Of a stretch of 64,000 nt of DNA, positions 58,462 through 64,000 are shown one piece after another. Made by a program: the position numbers and the translations under genes. Under the pieces are notes generated by a model. The model was not told where the DNA came from, did not search any database, and was given only the letters and a program-made list of their open reading frames with translations. Location of the stretch: positions 15,942,318 to 16,006,317 of the forward strand of contig NC_021685.1 in NCBI RefSeq assembly GCF_000247815.1, given 5' to 3'. The DNA comes from Ficedula albicollis. Lineage: Eukaryota > Chordata > Aves > Passeriformes > Muscicapidae. Each line of letters starts with the position of its first letter. Position 1 is the stretch's first letter.

Positions 58462-59346
58462 TGATTTCTGATATGATTTGATGCAGTTCTTGCTTAACTG
58501 ATTCATTTGTCAAACAGAAGATGTATGTGATAGGACAATGCCAAAAAGCAGTTCCAGGCAGATCTTGGCTGGCAAGGTTCACGTCTCTCACGCTTCTACT
58601 GCTGCAAAATGTGTTTCCAGTTCCAATCTCATGAGAATTCCCCACAAACCCTTGACTGAAATAAGTCGATTAACTGAAGACTGACTTTCTCCATCAGCAG
58701 CCTCTGTTCCTTGGGAAGCTCAGTTAATATTTCTGCAGTGTGGTGTTTCCCAGCAAGGGCTGAACAGCCCCTTGGATCCAACAGATGCAGCACCAGAGCC
58801 AAGCTTGGAACCACGTGGATGTGAGCAGCTCTGGGATGTCTCAGTCCCTCCTTTGGCATCAGCTGCTCTCCTTTCCCCCTCAGCAGATCCCCAAGCACCA
58901 GCACTGAGGAGACTCCTCCATCCCATGGTAAGCAGCACAGTGGAATTGCTTTCATGGGATTTCAGAGGTGTCTCAGGGGGGGTTGGGGGGCTCAGCAGAA
59001 CTCTTGTAACACACCAATGGAATTTGAGCTTATTCATGGTACACTCAGGTCTCTTGGGCTAAGAATTTGTGACCATAACCTGAAGTGATCTTGCCCATGC
59101 CCACAGAGCTCACCTGGGGCAGAGTTATCTAACACAGGAAATGTGCTGTGGTCAATAGAGCAGAGAATTGGAAATGAACAACTTGCTCCTTTTTGCCCTT
59201 AGCTTACTTCATGAAAGTAGATAAACATCTGTGTAGCCCAAATATGTCCATTGAGGAGCTTTCCTCAGCTCTGTGTCTGAGAAGGGTTTAGTTCAAAGCA
59301 CCTTTATATATATAAATATATATATATATATAGCACAAGTAATTTT
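57483..59346 (+). repeat. Direct duplication of about 886 bp, 978-bp spacing, split by poly-C
   Basis: Copy A is 57,483-58,369 and copy B is 58,461-59,346. By eye they differ at one substitution (aagtcaatta near 57,690 versus aagtcgatta near 58,668) and by 2 bp in a TA microsatellite (near 58,336 and 59,316). The pattern of one substitution plus one microsatellite step is that expected of two haplotypes of one locus. All frames in it are duplicated by-products with no recognised product. Confidence 0.93.
58370..58460. repeat. Poly-C block, 91 nt, joining two duplicate copies
   Basis: Sits exactly between copies A and B of the duplication. The left border agtaattt matches the end of copy B (agtaattttgcc), and the right border gtgatttctgatatg matches the start of copy A. 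Confidence 0.9.
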
Positions 59347-62399
<3,053 letters not shown>

Positions 62400-62515
62400 C
62401 AGTGATTTTGTTAACCTTTCTTCTATAAACAGTTACAAACGAGATAATAGGCAGTGTCAGTGATTTTGTTAACCTTTCTTCTATAAACAATTACAAACTA
62501 GATAATAGGCAGTGT
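62400..62515 (+). repeat. Direct tandem duplication, 58-bp unit
   Basis: cagtgattttgttaaccttt through gataataggcagtgt at 62,400-62,457 and 62,458-62,515, with two base differences (aacagtt/aacaatt, acgaga/actaga). Confidence 0.9.
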
Positions 62516-63685
62516 AAAAAAAAGATTGGTTATGTATTGTTATAAGATCATGCAGAAGGATTAACTCCTGTAGGAATTATTGGACTCTAGTGAGAAAGTA
62601 ATGAGTATGTGTTGGTACTGAGACTGCCTTAGTCCTCTGTCCTAGCGTGGTCACTGGGTAGGGCAGCCACATCTGTGAAGAGTGGGGTTGATGAGATCTC
62701 TCAGGGGTATTATTCTGCCCATTAGGCTGCTGTTACTTGGATAGCTTGGGTGGCTAAATCCAGGATTTTTATTTTGCCTTGATATCAGTGCTGCCACTGA
62801 CCTAGTTCTGCAGCAGTAACAGCCATCTGCATCCCAGCTGATGCCAAGGAATGAAAATAACCCTGAAAGGTAACAGCCCTCTGGCTGAAGGGAGTGTTTA
62901 TGGGCAGCATTTGCTATTTGTCTTGCTGTCCCTTTGGACTGCACTTCCCAGCAGCTGGTAAAAAAGGCTGGGAAGGGAGTAGTGCTGGGAACAGCCCTGC
63001 AGGACTCAGGGGGTTTGGCCAGCACTGCCCACAGCTCCTCATTTTATCCTGCCCCATGGAGTTCAGCCAGTAATGGTTTGGTGTACTGGGGGCTCTTTGA
63101 GGGAAGAGTCAGTCACAGCCATGAGGAATTATTTCAATGCTGAGTTTCTCTGCTGTCCCTGCTGCCTGTACAGATTTCTGTGGTGTTGGCACTATGCTGG
63201 CAGTAAAGGGGCAGTGGAGAATGTGGGGTGCCAGTGAGTGGGAAGCAGACATCACCCCTGCTTGTATTGATCACTGATGTCTGCAGATTTTATCCAGAAT
63301 TGGAAGTTCCTGCTTTCAGGAGCTGCACATGAGTGTGGGACACATCTCAGCACAGTGCAGATTAGGCTGCAAACCTGTAAAGCAGCATTAAAATGCAAAT
63401 TTTGGCCTATAATCCTAATTATTGCTTTTCTACTCTTAAGCAGTTTGGTGCAGTGACCATGGCAGAGCTCAGAAATGAAAGTCATGTCAATGGCAGCCCG
63501 TGACATGGTTATCAGGGGTGTCGTGAGATTTTATGCATCTCTGAAAGCACCACCTGTAAAAATTCAAGGCTTTCCTGAAAGTCTTAGCTTTCAGTTAAGA
63601 AATCCACCATGTGGATATGAATATTTCTGGGTGTGAAGAAAAGTTTGAGAAGATGTGAATGTACTCTGAGAGTTTAGGTACCAAA
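62516..63685. other. Non-coding DNA
   Basis: Nothing recognised; short overlapping frames only. Confidence 0.5.
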
Positions 63686-63806
63686 GGACAAGCAAAATGA
63701 ACGTCAGCTGTGTTACATTTATAAAATCCCTTATTTATTTTAACTTAGGACAAGCAAAATGAACGTCAGCTGTGTTACTTTTATAAAATCCCTTATTTAT
63801 TTTAAG
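63686..63806 (+). repeat. Direct tandem duplication, 62-bp unit
   Basis: ggacaagcaaaatgaacgtc through cttatttattttaa at 63,686 and 63,748, with two visible differences (acatttat/acttttat, and the end taactta/taagtcc). Confidence 0.9.
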
Positions 63807-63809
63807 TCC

Positions 63810-64000
63810 TGGCCCTGTTTATTATGGTTGCCATAAGTTTGTCAATTGCAAACCCGGGCAAACTTTGTGATTTGTAAATATCCTAAGAATACTTGGGTTG
63901 TTTCCTAGTAGTGATGGAGGGATGGTGGAGCACTCGTGGCTGGTACAGGGATGAGGTTTTTGCCTTGGTTCTGTCACGTTCTCTGACACTAATGTGTTCT
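63810..64000. other. Non-coding end of the window
   Basis: No feature recognised. Confidence 0.5.

Overview
The window is bird nuclear DNA, probably from a songbird, although the order is not proven. The evidence is split genes with vertebrate splice sites, fragments of the avian CR1 LINE in three places, avian-type endogenous-retrovirus LTRs, and an exact miR-146a hairpin next to PTTG1 and SLU7, a neighbourhood also found in human chromosome 5q33. Very little of the window codes for protein. Nearly all long open frames are artefacts of homopolymers or minisatellites.

Layout. Positions 1-16.4 kb are gene-poor: a CR1 copy, a 45-bp minisatellite interrupted by two poly-C blocks of more than 1 kb, a tandem duplication at 11.6-12.6 kb, a decayed endogenous retrovirus pro/RT remnant at 14.0-14.5 kb, and a third large poly-C block. 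MIR146A lies on the minus strand at about 16.92-17.01 kb. The following 20 kb (17-37 kb) is non-coding. It would hold the primary transcript and control DNA of MIR146A and contains several kappaB-like motifs, local duplications and two minisatellites (43-bp and 48-bp units). PTTG1 (securin) runs on the minus strand from 40,965 to 37,568 in five coding exons, with two solo LTRs in its introns. A CpG-rich bidirectional promoter at about 41.7-42.2 kb separates it from SLU7. SLU7 runs on the plus strand from 42,570 to 52,226 in fifteen coding exons and encodes a 580-residue splicing factor. Its last two coding exons are repeated in a near-perfect 1,740-bp tandem duplication ending at 54,310. From 54.3 kb to the end I see only SLU7 3' flank, a 978-bp-spaced duplication split by poly-C, and non-coding DNA.

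How the genes relate. PTTG1 and SLU7 start head to head from one promoter. On the PTTG1 side there are two CCAAT boxes exactly 31 bp apart and a CHR-like TTTAAA, the layout of G2/M-phase genes, which fits securin. On the SLU7 side there is an ETS site typical of housekeeping genes. MIR146A lies downstream of PTTG1 on the same strand, as in human.

The most unusual features are: (1) seven poly-C blocks of 91-1,211 nt, all C on the plus strand and together about 4.2 kb, several flanked by duplicated sequence, which look like assembly or gap-fill artefacts; (2) a dense set of near-identical direct tandem duplications, one carrying SLU7 terminal exons; (3) a securin whose KEN box reads QEN while its D-box is intact; (4) the cell-cycle promoter grammar; (5) kappaB-like sites upstream of MIR146A. 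I found no convincing new protein system.
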